Shown piece by piece: positions 22,958 to 34,556 of a DNA stretch of 64,000 nucleotides. The stretch is taken from NCBI RefSeq assembly GCF_010093595.1, contig NW_022985478.1, forward strand, positions 1-64,000, read 5' to 3'. This DNA is from Mytilinidion resinicola. Taxonomy: Eukaryota; Ascomycota; Dothideomycetes; Mytilinidiales; Mytilinidiaceae. Each line of letters starts with the position of its first letter. Position 1 is the stretch's first letter. The translations under genes and the position numbers were made by a program. The notes under the pieces were generated by a model that ran no database searches, was not told the origin of the DNA, and saw nothing but the letters and a program-made list of their open reading frames with translations.

Positions 22958-24086
22958 CTACTCAGAGACCAGCGACTCGAGGTCCACACCATCCGCACGG
23001 TAGAATCCCAACGACTTCAACATTGGTTTGTCGTCAAACCGATACAGATAGACATCTTCTCCCTGATCGGCAAAGTGTTGGTATCTAAACCAAGCTGGGA
23101 TGCAGAAGGTGTCGCCTTTCTTCCAAGTGATGACCTTGTCTCCAATTTGGGAATGGCCACTCCCCTCGATAACGTGAACAACAGCTGATGAAGTCTCTCG
23201 AACTGCAGGCGAAGATTTGCCTGGTGCGAGGCGTGCTGCTGAGCCACCTAGGATCTTGCTGACTATAGGATTAGGGCATTAGCAAGTAAAACTGGAAAAG
23301 ACAGACAGACCTTACCTTCGCTGCCATCGGCTTTCAGGTATGGCTTCGAGACCCAGTCCTTATCCTCGGCGTCAAGCGTGGCTCGCATGGTTGCCCAGGG
23401 GAAGACGATTGGCGAGTTCGAAGTATCGATATCCTCAGCGGGGTATCGAGGCTGCGCAAAGTGCTCCACAAAATGTACCGGAAAGTGGACAAAGTTTGGC
23501 AGGTCAAGTCCATCAAGCCAGATCATGGGGCCTGAGCCGTCTTTGCCGTGGTCGTGCCAGTTCCACGTTGGCGTCAAGATAACGTCTCCACGCTGCATCT
23601 TGATTCGTCGGCCATGAACGGCCGTGAAGCCCCCGGTCCCTTCAATGATGAAGCGCATTGCAAAAGCGGTATGGCGATGGGCGGGCGCAGTCTCGTTGGG
23701 CATGACAAGCTGGAGGCCAGCATAGAGCGTGTCGGTCGTGAAAGGTGCATCTGCTCGATTTCTTAGTCAAATCTACAGAGCGGAAGGGATACACATGGGA
23801 ATTAGGGCTGTCTACCTCGAGCAGGATTGACGAGCATAAGCACGCGTCGCTCCGCCTGTTTTTCGGTGATCAGTTCGCCGGCTCGTATGAGGTTCGGGCG
23901 GATCTCGTCATATTTCCAAACATGTGGGATAGTTTTGGGATCTGGAAGGGGTGGGTTTAATCGAGTCATTTGGGCCCAAAGCGGCTTCGTATGAGTCTCC
24001 CCAAGGATGGAAAGCAGTTCCTGGGTGTCGTGGTCCTTAGTGGAGATAGGAAGGCTAGCCATTTCGGGTTGTGTGAGAGATGCCAT
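22958..24086 (-). CDS. Gentisate 1,2-dioxygenase-like bicupin
   Basis: Three exons (24086-23816, 23750-23316, 23262-22958) give 336 residues, matching the usual length of the family. The N-terminal cupin carries the iron-binding pattern APAHRHTAFAMRFIIEG and the later WNWHDHG; the C-terminal cupin has VVHVIEGSGHSQIG without the metal histidines, as usual for bicupins of this group. The reaction is oxygen-dependent opening of gentisate (2,5-dihydroxybenzoate) to maleylpyruvate. The gene is convergent with the FAH-type gene and divergent from the flavin monooxygenase gene with a shared 568-bp promoter. This arrangement supports gentisate rather than 1-hydroxy-2-naphthoate or salicylate as substrate, but the ring-cleavage substrate is inferred from family and context. 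No maleylpyruvate isomerase is seen nearby. Confidence 0.87.
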
Positions 24087-24654
24087 TATGGAGATTGTAA
24101 AATTCGTAGAGTTTCACTCCGCTAGATGTCGACGAGGGTCAATGAAATACTTCTATTGTGCCACAACTCTGATATCGATGTCGCGACTTGATCGTCATCA
24201 CTCTTCGCTGCGTCCCTTGTAGACCCATGAGGATGCCCTGGCATGTGATGTTAACAACCTGCACAGCGAAACACTTCGGGCGCGATGTGCTGCGATGAAT
24301 CTGCCGAAGAACACGGAAGACAGGCACCGGGGAAGGATCGGAAGCGGCGCGCGGGGGAGCACCAAAGGTCCAGAATGTCGGCATCGTCGGACAGTCGCCG
24401 GGGAAAATCAGGCAAGTTTACTGCCAGAATGCACGAGTGCAAACCGTTTCAAGTGACCAGATATGGTGCTACAGTCTAGACAACTCGCTCTAGAACAAAC
24501 AGTTGAATATAGAAACAGGAGGAGTTGATTACTGAAGTATCTCCTGCCTCTCTTTCATCTGCTCCTCTCTTATTTACCAATTCTTTTCTGATTTTTGTGG
24601 CCTTGCTCGTCTATGAACAAGATCCTCGTCTTGGCTTGCCCGTAAAGAATCGCA
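24087..24654. promoter_or_regulatory. Shared divergent promoter of dioxygenase and monooxygenase genes
   Basis: 568 bp between the two divergent starts with no recognised coding sequence. CCGAAG and CGG words occur (for example near 24300 and 24340), the type of half-site that Zn2Cys6 regulators bind, but no single operator can be fixed by eye. Confidence 0.45.
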
Positions 24655-26357
24655 ATGGCGCCCAAGATACTCGAACCATCCTACCCTACACAAAGTCTAC
24701 AATTCCTTCGGCACCACAATATATCTGCTTCGCAAAATGGAAGAAACGAAAATCAAGACTCGGCTAAGGTACCACGGGCGGCTGTCCTGCTAAATATCAT
24801 CATTGTTGGGGCTGGCTTAGGAGGACTTGCAACAGCTATTGCTTTATCCCGCCGAGGTCACACTGTAACTGTTCTTGAGCAGGCGCCAGCCCTCGGAGAG
24901 GCAAGCCCTGTACTCTCTCTGGGTGGAAAGAGCTACTGCTGACATGCACCAAAAGGTCGGAGCGGGAATACAAATACCATCGAATTCAACACGGCTTCTC
25001 CTGAGTTGGGGGTTAGGGGACTTCTTCGGCAGCAAAGTTACTGAGCCGGAGGGTATGAGCTTTCTGCGTTGGCAAAATGGCGAGAAAATCGGATACACGA
25101 AGCTTGTGCCAGATTTCCAAGAGAACTTCGGTGCCCCGTACTACGTCGTGCATAGAGCGCATTTCCATGATGCTCTATACAGATGTGCATTGAAGTTGGG
25201 AGTTATTGTGCACGTGGGGTGCAAAGTTGAAGCATATAATGCAGATGCTGGGGCTGTCCAGCTAGCAAATGGAGTCTCGTACACAGGAGATTTGGTTGTA
25301 GCAGCCGATGGTAATTCCGATATTGGGCAAAAAGAGCTCGGTAGATTATGATGCTAAATACCTGGCAGGGATCAACTCCATTGCTCGACGAGAAATCCTA
25401 AAGGAGAACGACAAGAAGCCTACTGCAACTGGATTCGCTGCTTATCGTGCTACTGTTGATGTCGAGAAGATCAAAGCCGATCCGGAACTTGCGTGGTTAT
25501 TGGAAAAGCCGTCTCTAAATATATGGTGAGTGTAGAAGCTTCAGCCTGACTCCACTCTGACCAAAACTGATTTACTACCAGGATTGGAGAAGACAGACAT
25601 GTCATGACTTATACAATTGCTGGCGGAAAATCATTCAACATGGTGTTGTCGCACGTAGATCGTTCAGACCCAGCGACTTGGAGAGCAGACACTGCCATTG
25701 AGGACATGCACAAATACTTTCATGACTGGGATCCACGGTTCGTTATTCTCTGCCGGTCAAACACTACAGGCATGAACTAATTCCACACCCTTTAGCCTAG
25801 TGAAGATTATACGAATGATCGAACGGACTATCAAATGGCCTTTGATGAACATAACCGGTCTCCCAAAATGGGTGGCGTCCTCCAATCGCTTGCTGATACT
25901 TGGCGATGCAGCACATGCCATGGTACCTTATATGTCTCAAGGAGCCGCAATGGCAGTAGAAGATGGGGCCGCTCTCGGGGAAGCTCTCAGCCTTATCAGT
26001 CATCGTGCTCAGGTGCCTCTCGCGCTAGAGGTTTTTGAGCAAGTACGTATGAAGCGCAGTTATCAAATGCAGGAAGCAAGTCTTCTGAATGGTAATATTT
26101 GGCATTTCCCGGATGGCCCAGAGCAGAGGGCACGAGATGAAGCGATGAGACCCGAGGTAGAAGGGAAGCATTTCCTCTCCAGTGCAAATCAATGGAGTGA
26201 TCCGGTAACTCAGTGGTGGGCATATGGGTATAATGCAGAGACTGAGGTAGCCAAAGTTTGGGGACGTAGACACGCAGCTCTCGGTTCCGTTTTGGATGAA
26301 AGCCAGAATGGATTCGAGAGGCTCAAGGTCAACGGCAATCAGGCAAATGGACATTGA
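24655..26357 (+). CDS. FAD-dependent aromatic hydroxylase (3-hydroxybenzoate 6-hydroxylase / salicylate hydroxylase type), with one frame break
   Basis: Exons 24655-24900, 24956-25525, 25582-25737 and 25796-26357 encode about 510 residues. The FAD fingerprint IIIVGAGLGGLATA lies near residue 50, the DG motif as VVAADG near 215, and the second FAD motif LLILGDAAHAM near 365. Intron 1 uses a GC donor (GCAAGC). The frame is broken by one extra base near 25330-25335, in a run of five A; with four, the whole gene joins in frame. This may be a true mutation or a sequence error. The class hydroxylates phenolic acids with NAD(P)H and O2. Next to gentisate dioxygenase the likely product is gentisate. 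A 40-residue N-terminal extension before the FAD motif is unusual, and the true start could be later. Confidence 0.78.
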
Positions 26358-27384
26358 CTCCGGTTCAACTTCGTATATATCACTACTTTTAAATCATCTC
26401 GTTATCGACACAGCTGTGTTCGCGCTAATCTCAAAAATGCTATAATTAGCCCGCGATGACAATACTTTATAATGAATTGAACTGCTGATTCAATGTTCTC
26501 ACACAGTACTAGTCCAGAGTTACTAGATTAACGTAGTTATTGATGAAGCCTTAGTAGATCTTCCCGAGACACTTGAGGCAAATGGAAGCCAGTTTGGCGA
26601 AGATGACGAGCTGTCTTCAATAATAAACGTAGGAAGATTACGGTACCTTTAATGTGCATGTAAGTAATCGTCATTCGGAACCCATTTACCATACAAGTGG
26701 CTCTTCTGTGGCGGTGGCGGCGGCGTCGTGTTTATTATTTGGAAACCACAAGTTAGTTGTGTGATATACCTAGCGTGCCTAGGTATCCATGGATATTCAC
26801 AACGCGCGTCATTTCATAATTGATAAACCCTGGTTTCAGTGGCGGGATCCAGTTGGGGTTGGGGTCGCTTTGTATGGCGTGGCAGGCTTCGCGGCAGATA
26901 AAATGGCAGTCCGCTGAGACCCAATTTAGATCGTTTGAACTTGCATAGCAACACAACGAATGGATCCAGAGTTCCATACAATCGTATAGATGACCAAGAC
27001 ATCGAAGTGTATATTGTGGAGAAGTCGAGAATGTATTCTCGTTCTCTGCAGTAAAAACATGGTAGTTCATAGGTATCTCTGGACTGCCACTCTATCTGCC
27101 GCGAATCCCCCAGCGTAATACCGGCGCCTCCGCATCCCTGGATATGCCTGTCCGCGCATCTTGCCTGATCCAAGGCTGTCCCCGCAATTTGATATTTAGG
27201 TAAGTGACGCGGGGTGTTACAAGATGAAGTGGGTTTTGTTGATGCCGATAGTTCCCCGGCACTAGATTTGGAATTCGTTCGGGCAGTCCGAATTTTACAT
27301 AGAAAGAGCAAATTCCACGACTGATTTATCTCATCCACAACAATAACCTCACATTGATTCGTTTCAAGAGATCACCTCGAAATC
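26358..27384. other. Intergenic region, no gene recognised
   Basis: About 1 kb. A minus-strand frame of 105 codons at 26753-27070 has several Cys and His residues but no recognised domain or clear start context. A short GGCGGTGGCGGCGGCG trinucleotide tract lies near 26710. Confidence 0.4.
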
Positions 27385-28398
27385 ATGACGACCCCTAAAA
27401 AATCATATCATTGGATTCAAAAACGGATTGAGAGCCTGGACCCTTACGTCGACTACGAAGAGATATACAGACTGTCGGCCAGCTATGGCGGAAACGACTT
27501 CGTCAACAGCCTGATCTACGCCCTGGTATTTCCAAATTTTGTGGTCACAGAGCATGGTGCTCGAGCTGTATGGCGCGAGGATGGCGGCAAAGTGTTTGCA
27601 GCAGCCACGGCTCGAGTCGAGGAGACAGCAACAAGTAATGACACGTGGTGGTACTATGGTCCAAGCGATCCCAGGACTCAGAAGTCGGTAGAGAAGATCA
27701 ACAAGAGACACGAGTACTGGGCCAAGCAGTATCCAGGCGACTTCTCGCACAACGAGGACTACGTCTATACTTTGGCATTCAGCGCTATATTTATGCATCG
27801 TCTGCGTCTCCGTTTGGGCCTTAGTGGCGTGTCTGAGAAGGTCAAAATCGCCTCCTACATCTTCATGTCCGAAATGGCCAAGCTTTTTTACTCCGAAGGC
27901 AGAGTGCCTCTGACCGACTGGCCTCCCAGCTGGGACGGCCTCATCAAGTACTGCGAGGACTTCGAAAACTCGCCTCGCCCAAGTTACGAACAGGGCCACC
28001 TCATTGCGTCGGCTATCTATGAGCACTTTGCTTTTCGCTGGTTTCCACCTTCAATGCGCTGGCTCGGGAGGGCGATCCCAACATCGCTGAGTCTGCCTAC
28101 GACGTTGGCGGCGCATAGGATCACCCCACCGAACCCTGTGCTCAAAGCCATCATAGTGTTTGCACTTGGCTGTCTGCTATGGGTGATGGAAACACTTGGT
28201 CCGGATCCTCAGTCAGCTTATCTGCCCGAGCTTGAACAACTGCCAAAAGAACAAAAGGCTGAACGCGCAAGAGAATTCCAGCAACTCGATCATGCCTTTG
28301 CTCCATACTTTGCAGCTCGCCCAGAAAATCTGAGCATCGGTTGCCCCTTTCGCTCGAATATGAAATTGCAAACGTCAAAGATTGTGGATATGGATTGA
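27385..28398 (+). CDS. DUF2236 / mpaB-Lcp-like oxygenase-family protein
   Basis: A single-exon frame of 337 residues. Features match the DUF2236 (MPAB_Lcp_cat) fold: VVTEHGARAVWRE near residue 55, INKRHEYW with the conserved His near 112, NEDYVYTLAF, a long helical FMSEMAKLFYSEG, the acidic YCEDFE, and HFAFRWFPPSMRWLGR. Family members such as bacterial Lcp bind b-type heme and cleave C=C bonds, and fungal MpaB cleaves a prenyl side chain. One hydrophobic helix at about residues 253-270 could anchor it to a membrane. It sits between the monooxygenase gene and the regulator gene, so it may act in the same aromatic pathway, but no such role is established. The exact substrate is unknown. Confidence 0.75.
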   Translation: MTTPKKSYHWIQKRIESLDPYVDYEEIYRLSASYGGNDFVNSLIYALVFPNFVVTEHGARAVWREDGGKVFAAATARVEETATSNDTWWYYGPSDPRTQKSVEKINKRHEYWAKQYPGDFSHNEDYVYTLAFSAIFMHRLRLRLGLSGVSEKVKIASYIFMSEMAKLFYSEGRVPLTDWPPSWDGLIKYCEDFENSPRPSYEQGHLIASAIYEHFAFRWFPPSMRWLGRAIPTSLSLPTTLAAHRITPPNPVLKAIIVFALGCLLWVMETLGPDPQSAYLPELEQLPKEQKAERAREFQQLDHAFAPYFAARPENLSIGCPFRSNMKLQTSKIVDMD

Positions 28399-28647
28399 TA
28401 CATTGGCGTACTTGGTCACACGTTTCTTGCGATGGCAAATGCTTTATCTCTATTCTAAAATTCGTTATATGGGACTGTATTTCATTGTTAGATTGATTGT
28501 CTGTATAATACACATGTGTTGCGCACTTGAAATGCAAGCTATTTTTAGCTGAGAGTGAGGTTGGGCATCTTCACTAATGAAAAGAAACTAAATAATACTG
28601 CAAGTATTTGTACTAGCAGGTGCGGAGCAATTGACAAACGAAGCTTC

Positions 28648-31351
28648 CTAACCATGACCCCCTTCTGGTGGAATAGCATTAGAAAGAGGCTGATTGACGG
28701 CAAAGTAATTCAAGAAGTCTAGATCCCTCTCCATTATGAACTCGCCAAGATCCATGCCCAGAGGGGACTGGAGGTTTGTATTCCCGGCCTGCGTCCCACC
28801 ATAGGAGTTTAACAGGGTGTCGTCATTCCCTAGAAATGGTAACTGTAGCGGCATACCAGTGGAAGAGTCCGATGCTGTGCGATGCATTAGTATGTTTTGG
28901 TAAGTGCGGTTAAGACACCAAAATGACTTACCGAGTGATATTATAACTTGGCCCAAGCGATTCAAGAATGCGGCACAGGTTTCCACCATTCTATTCCCTT
29001 TGTCAAGAAGCCTCAGGGCGCCAACTGCTGTCTGCAATGGTCTCTCGACTCCGCCTAGCAAATCTGGCAAAGATGTAGCAGCGCCAGTGAGACCAGTCTT
29101 CTGGTCGACTAGTATGCACGCAGATATCACAAGCGCTGCATTGAAGACTAATGCCGGTTAGCTTGACATTTCTTTGATACGGATGGCAGACTAGGCGGCG
29201 CACCATAATAGAGGGAGAACCACCATGCACCCAGATAGACTTGGCGCACACCAGTCGAGTGAACTATAGTACTCACGATAGAGATGATCTCCAGTGATGA
29301 GTGAACACAGATCTGCACACTGTTCGACCCGATCTGCCGGAGCAATGCGAGCTCCTGCTCGTCACGGTCAGCCTTGCCACAAGTATCGAGGAACCGAACC
29401 ACCACAAGACGGTGAATCAGAATACGGAGGTTGTGATAACGTAAAGTTAGAATGATCCTGTAGCGCTCGGTATCGTCCTCTTCCGATGAAATCTCTTGCG
29501 ATTTCCGGAGGGCCATGTTAGCTGGTAGAGAACGCTCCCACGCCATAAGCTGCTGTTCCATTTTGAACAGGGATGCCATAACCTCAAAAACGTTGGCGGA
29601 TGCTCCACAGCCAATGTTGGCCCCATATAGGAGGTCTATCACGTTCCACATTACTTTGTAAAGTGTGCTGCTTGAAGTCAGTCGTGTTAGGCAAGCACCT
29701 GAATATTTCCGCACATTGTCATGGTAAAGAACAGGGTGCTGTTCCGCTTTCGTGGATCCTCCGCTGAAGTTTCTGGAGCGATGTGATCAAAATCAACCGG
29801 CAATGCCAATCTGACATAGCTGTCCGGAATTGCTGCAGGCCGACCAAAGGTCATGCTAAGTGTCCTAGATGATATGAATATCTATAGCTAAAGTCATACC
29901 AATCGAACATTAGACAACTCACCTGTCTAAGATGACACAACCATACCACAATCGTTTACTGGTTTCTTGTTCGATAGGTGACAGTTTTTTACTAGCTTCA
30001 GCCGAATGCAGCCCGAGTTGTAGAGCAGCCTTAACGGCTAGTCCATGGATATTCCAAGTTTGCGTAGACTTCTGAGTTCCTTGCAAATACTGCCCCATCA
30101 TGAGAAGATATTGAACTGTACGAAGAGAATAGTAAGTATTTTAGGGTGTTTGGAATGGTTTCGCAGTACGGCGCCGCAAGCAGGGGAACACTTACCCAGT
30201 TCTATGCTTGCTCCTCGCCAGACGTGTTTATCACACAGACCCAATGCCCTTTGATAATATACATCTGACATTTCTGCCCGCTGTTCCGCAGTGGTTGCGT
30301 TCGAGACAGTTGTGCTGGTCGCAAGCGCCAACACCATGTTCAGGAGCCCCAGCCATGTCTTACGAACTTTTGTAAAGTTGGTCCTTTTCATGGCCCCGTA
30401 CGTCTCTAGAAAGGTTTCTTCGTGAACGTAAGGAAACAACAAACCCGTATTAGAAAAATACCGCTGCACCAGGTCAAGGGTTTCGTCTTCTGGCGGTAAA
30501 GCGAAGAGATTCAACGTTTGCCATCTTGAATGGCCTCGGCTCCTGCCGTCTTGAGTTCTTGATGGTGACGGGGGTCGAGACACTCTCATGAGTCCACCAT
30601 CGTGGGTGCCTGGCGTTGGATAAGTATGGTCAGTGGATGACAGCCGGGCTACCGCTCGAGATAAATGACGAGTGAAAGCGATGTTCGATGAAGGGCCTAT
30701 TGCCTTGTCAGTGACTCCTCAATTGACGGCGTCACTACTGCTCGTGTTCACCAAAAAAGCCGGAATCCTCCTCATCGGTAAAGACGATTGCTCCCATGCC
30801 ATCTGTCGAATCTTCGTTGGCACCATCATGTGCGTCTACATCGTCGACTGCGACCAGTCCAGAACGGCGGTTGGAGATGGAACGGCCCCCTTCGTCCGCG
30901 ACACACGCCTGTCTGCCCTGGCTCGTAGAGAAACCCGGCTGCAGCGGCGATGTATCGTGACCGTTGCTGATGCCGTCCAATCTCTGCTCAATATCTGACA
31001 GGCGATGCTCGAGTGCAGCAAAAAATCTATTGGCCGTTGTAACCAATTGCAAGACAAACATATACCAGACGCTTACTGTTTCCCTACGATCACATTCGAA
31101 GATGCTGCGGACGCCACGTAGATGCAATCAAAATCCAACTCGTCGCACGTTGAGCATTGTGGCCGCCGACCATCACACTTCGCAGCCACACGCGGTCAGT
31201 TGATGCCATGCCCAAGCGAGGTGAGGTGTGAGAGAGAAGGGGCCATTACCCGAGACTTCCGCGTGCGACATGCCTGGCAGGCCATTGCGATGCGCCGCCT
31301 TTTGCTGGTGCCGCTGCCGCTGCCCATGCTGCTTCTCCCGTCTGCATCCAT
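28648..31351 (-). CDS. Zn2Cys6 transcription factor with fungal_trans domain
   Basis: The start at ATG 31351 gives MDADGRSSMG. The binuclear zinc cluster is split by an intron at 31178-31249: CQACRTRKSR in exon 1 and CDGRRPQCSTCDELDFDC in exon 2, a perfect CX2CX6CX6CX2CX6C. A coiled-coil-like LEHRLSDIEQRL follows. Further introns lie at 31027-31076 and 30697-30751, with others near 30116-30195, 29865-29922 and 29665-29710. The middle homology region is of fungal_trans type (RYFSNTGLLFPYVHEETF, VKAALQLGLHSA, LWYGCVILDR, FGRPAAIP). The C-terminus ends in FLNYFAVNQPL. It is the only regulator in the aromatic-acid cluster, so it is likely to control the cluster in response to a hydroxybenzoate; this is inference. 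The 3' exons were assigned by homology and were not checked base by base. Confidence 0.85.
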
Positions 31352-31522
31352 CGCTCGGCGCGTACGATGAGGAAGAGATACCGGCCGATGTGAGCTGTCG
31401 TCGGACGTGCTGGGGGCAATCGAGGACGGCCCTCGGGTAGGTGCGCGGGGAAAGGGCGGACTTACTTATGTAACATTGCCCGCCCCTGAAGCGGGGTGCG
31501 CAAGGGAAGGGGATGCACCCCA

Positions 31523-31596
31523 TGATTTAGGACGAATTCTGCGAGGGAATCTTTTATCATCTGCCGTAACTTCACTACGGTGATTTAGGACGAATT
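31523..31596. promoter_or_regulatory. 16-bp direct repeat upstream of the regulator gene
   Basis: The word tgatttaggacgaatt occurs perfectly at 31523-31538 and 31581-31596, about 170-245 bp upstream of the regulator's ATG. It could be a binding site, for instance for autoregulation, or a chance duplication. No protein is known to bind it. Confidence 0.35.
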
Positions 31597-32171
31597 GAGG
31601 GGGCTTGGTGGCGTCATACAGAAGCCAGCTCCGTGAAAGGCCCGAGCACTCCAATATTCATGTTGAAGTGTTCAATATTTTATGGAGCTGGAACTTTGAG
31701 ATAGGCTTATACTCCTCCTCTATCCCAATAATATTCACTTGCTACTGCCTCCTGCCTCCTCTCCTTACGCATTAATACATAATTCTACATAACGCTGCCT
31801 GGACTTGGCTTACCCATTCCACTTTCTGGTTAGAATAATGACAATAAATAAATCGCTAGTTCGAACCAACCTAATCGTGTGTGTAATAACCTTATTCAAT
31901 TCATTGGTAATATTGCTCCATCAATGCCTCCAACGACTTCTAAAAGAGCAGAATGTGATAGGAAGACTAGAAACGACTTCTTCCTTCTATATTATAACTA
32001 CCCAGAGAAGCCTTCTCTACGAACGCATAAGCCGCCGCGGCCCCGAGATTCCAGAGTTCAGCGCGTGGAGGAATTCGCAAAGGTCTGCATCTTCGCGGTG
32101 GCTCAAATTGCAAGACATTGGGGGCAACACGAATCTTAATTTCATGTAGTTCTATTCCACGTATCCCTTTC
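31597..32171. other. Intergenic region, no gene recognised
   Basis: Separates the regulator and P450 genes, both on the minus strand. A plus-strand frame around 31920-32139 (KTRNDFFLLYYNYPEK) has no recognised relatives. Confidence 0.4.
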
Positions 32172-33931
32172 TCATTCCGACGGTCGTAAGCTGACGCTCA
32201 CATTGCACTCCATGATCTTGACAAAGAAGCCTTCCCGGGACTCTGACGGCTGGGAAATGGTACGCTCGAATCGGAACAAACGGAAGATTGTTGCAAGTGT
32301 CTTCGTCATCTCCATCCACGCAAAACTGCGTTTTGTTAGCATTAGCGCATACCCATCGAGAACCATGTGTCTGTGCTTACTTTCTACCGACGCAAGCTCG
32401 TGGTCCTGTTGAGAAGGGCACAAAGTAATTCGTCAAATCATGAGCATCCTCCGCAAGCCAGCGCTGAGGATCCAGCCTTTCCGGATTCTACGCAGTCATT
32501 AGAACATATGCTACCAACGTTGCAGGAGTACATACACGATAGATTTGGCGGTTGTGATGGATGGCGACTGTCGGCACACTGACCAAATAACCTGCCGGTA
32601 TGAATGTGCCAGCCACCTCCCTACCCCCCTCTGGAACCACGCGCTCAAGACCCGTAGAACTCGTTGGTCTCAAGCGCATCACCTCTTTGAGCGTGGCGTT
32701 GAGAAGGCGCAATTTTCCTGAGACCTCGTCTGATGCGACCCAATCAGGATCTCGCGGCCCTGGGAAGGCGTCCAAGAGCTCCGAAAAAATCTCAGCCTGG
32801 AGCTTTTGGTCTCGAGAAACAAAGTCCATGAAGTTGGTCATTGTGCTGCTTGTCGTATCACTGCCGCCAACAATGAAGCTGATTGCCTCAGCAAGGATCT
32901 CCTTGTCGGGAAGTGGACCTCCAGTATCAGGGTCTTTAGCGTTGAGTAAGAAGCTCATCAAGTCTTTACGTGCGGTGGAAGTATCAGCCTTGCGCTTGCC
33001 AAACGCCGTTCGCCCAATGGCCTCTAGACTCGCCGTCGCTCGGAGACCGTTGTAAAAGAATGGATCAATGCGAAAATGCTTCATATACGGTCGTATCCCG
33101 CGAGGCAGATGACCCATTGTGTTTAGCACCTCTCCGCGGGTGTCGACCGTGTGGATCAAGTTGTAATCGTCTCGTCCAGATTCCAGGAATCCAAATGGGC
33201 TTCCAAAAGCATACTCCCCAATGACATCGAAAGCTAAGAAGTTTGCTAGCGAAGTTAGGTACATATCAAAGGTTGGGGAAGAAGGCAGGCCTACACCAAC
33301 GGCAAAAGTCAAAAGACTTGGCCTCAGCAACACATGCTTGCATGAACTGTACGAGCCTTGTGATGCTGGGAGTCATGTGCTCTTCAAAGGCCTGCAAGTG
33401 TCTTGCTGAGAATGCTGGATTGACGTATTTTCGTTTCCTTTGGTGGATACTTAGATCACGTGTATTGAACAAGACAGGCTCTATTTGATTGAAAGGTGGG
33501 TAGGGTCAGTTGTGGAGTCCAGAAGCGTTGGTGGGAGGAACCTTATCTTCATAAAATGGACCTTTCAGAAATCCCGTCTTGTGTCCATATATTTGATTGA
33601 TAGCCTCTGGGTCGGTCATAGAAACGTGATTGGGGGCAATCCGCACGATGGCACCATGCTTTTCATGCTGCTCTAGAACCCAAGCCGATCTCCGGGCTTT
33701 CCGGCATTGAATAACCAGCGGCAAAGGAGAAATCTTGGCCGAGAAGGGTCCTGGGAGGCGTCGCAAGGGATGAAGAGAAATCTGGTATATACAGTAGACT
33801 GTCTAAGAGTAGGATCAGCTAGAACGTCTATTGTCGAGCAGTTGCTTCACACTCACAACCAAAACTGGCACGATCAAAACAACCTTTGAAAGGCTTGTGG
33901 TCGCCCATGGAAGGAGAGCAGTAAAAGTCAT
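32172..33931 (-). CDS. Cytochrome P450, CYP53-like (benzoate hydroxylase type)
   Basis: Six exons (33931-33857, 33781-33542, 33478-33301, 33245-32536, 32487-32381, 32325-32172) join in frame to 487 residues. The N-terminus is a membrane anchor (LSKVVLIVPVLVIS). Next come RRLPGP, the I-helix FIVGGSDTTSS, the K-helix EVMRLRP, a GLERVVPEGG segment typical of CYP53, RLDPQRWL, and the heme loop FSTGPRACVG with the Cys ligand. The intron at 33246-33300 has a textbook CTAAC branch site. CYP53 enzymes hydroxylate benzoate in the ER. Its place beside the gentisate genes suggests that it feeds hydroxybenzoate into the pathway, although para-hydroxylation, the classic CYP53 reaction, would lead to protocatechuate instead. 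The family match is from memory of CYP53A1 motifs. Confidence 0.85.
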
Positions 33932-34556
33932 TTTCAGTCGCTACTTTCAAATATTCAGAGAAATAGGCTTCTGTCTAGCAACGCTAAAGTAGGAGGGCCT
34001 GATGGTGATAAATAGGACGGGCTTGCTCAAAAGTAAGAATGCGGACCTGTGCTTCGCAAATTGATTTAAATCTTCGCCGATACCTTGCCCGGTTGCAGTG
34101 ACTATGAGCCGAAAAACCGATTGTGAATGCCTGTTCGCCTGTTGGAGTGGATGTGGGGACATTACTAGCGGCATTCATATGGAGCACAAAGGGCTGATCC
34201 ATGTCCCCGCACCCCAGACTTGAGTTTGCATGGAGGTTTGATGTTGGGGAAGTGCGGGGTGCGGGGAGCCAGGGGGTAGGTCGGGAAAGTTTAGCGGTCG
34301 TTCTCCTGCGATGAAGACGGAGTGGCATTGGTTGCGAGCCTGAGGAGGCTGTGCGTGGAGGGCCAGAAGGCTCTATCCCGGAGGATGCCTTCGCTCCCCC
34401 GTTGTTGGCTCACCTACCCCGTTTCCCACGTGCGAGAAAGGATGGCATAGGGTGGAGGTTTGCTCTGGAAACATTCCAGCTTTCGCATGCGGGTGTTTAG
34501 AAGGTGCATATTTCGCGTGCTAATTGTTCTTGAAGGACGTTGAAACTCGGCATGCC
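33932..34556. other. Intergenic region, no gene recognised
   Basis: The upstream region of the P450 gene and the downstream flank of an F-box pseudogene. No recognisable frame was seen. Confidence 0.4.

Noticed and set aside
25304..25327. A 24-nt micro-intron (GT...AG) at the frame break of the flavin hydroxylase
   Set aside because: Removing 24 nt does not change the frame, and fungal introns this short are not expected. A single extra A explains the break.
26753..27070. A Cys-containing small secreted protein (effector-like) on the minus strand
   Set aside because: There is no convincing signal peptide, and Cys spacing alone is not enough.
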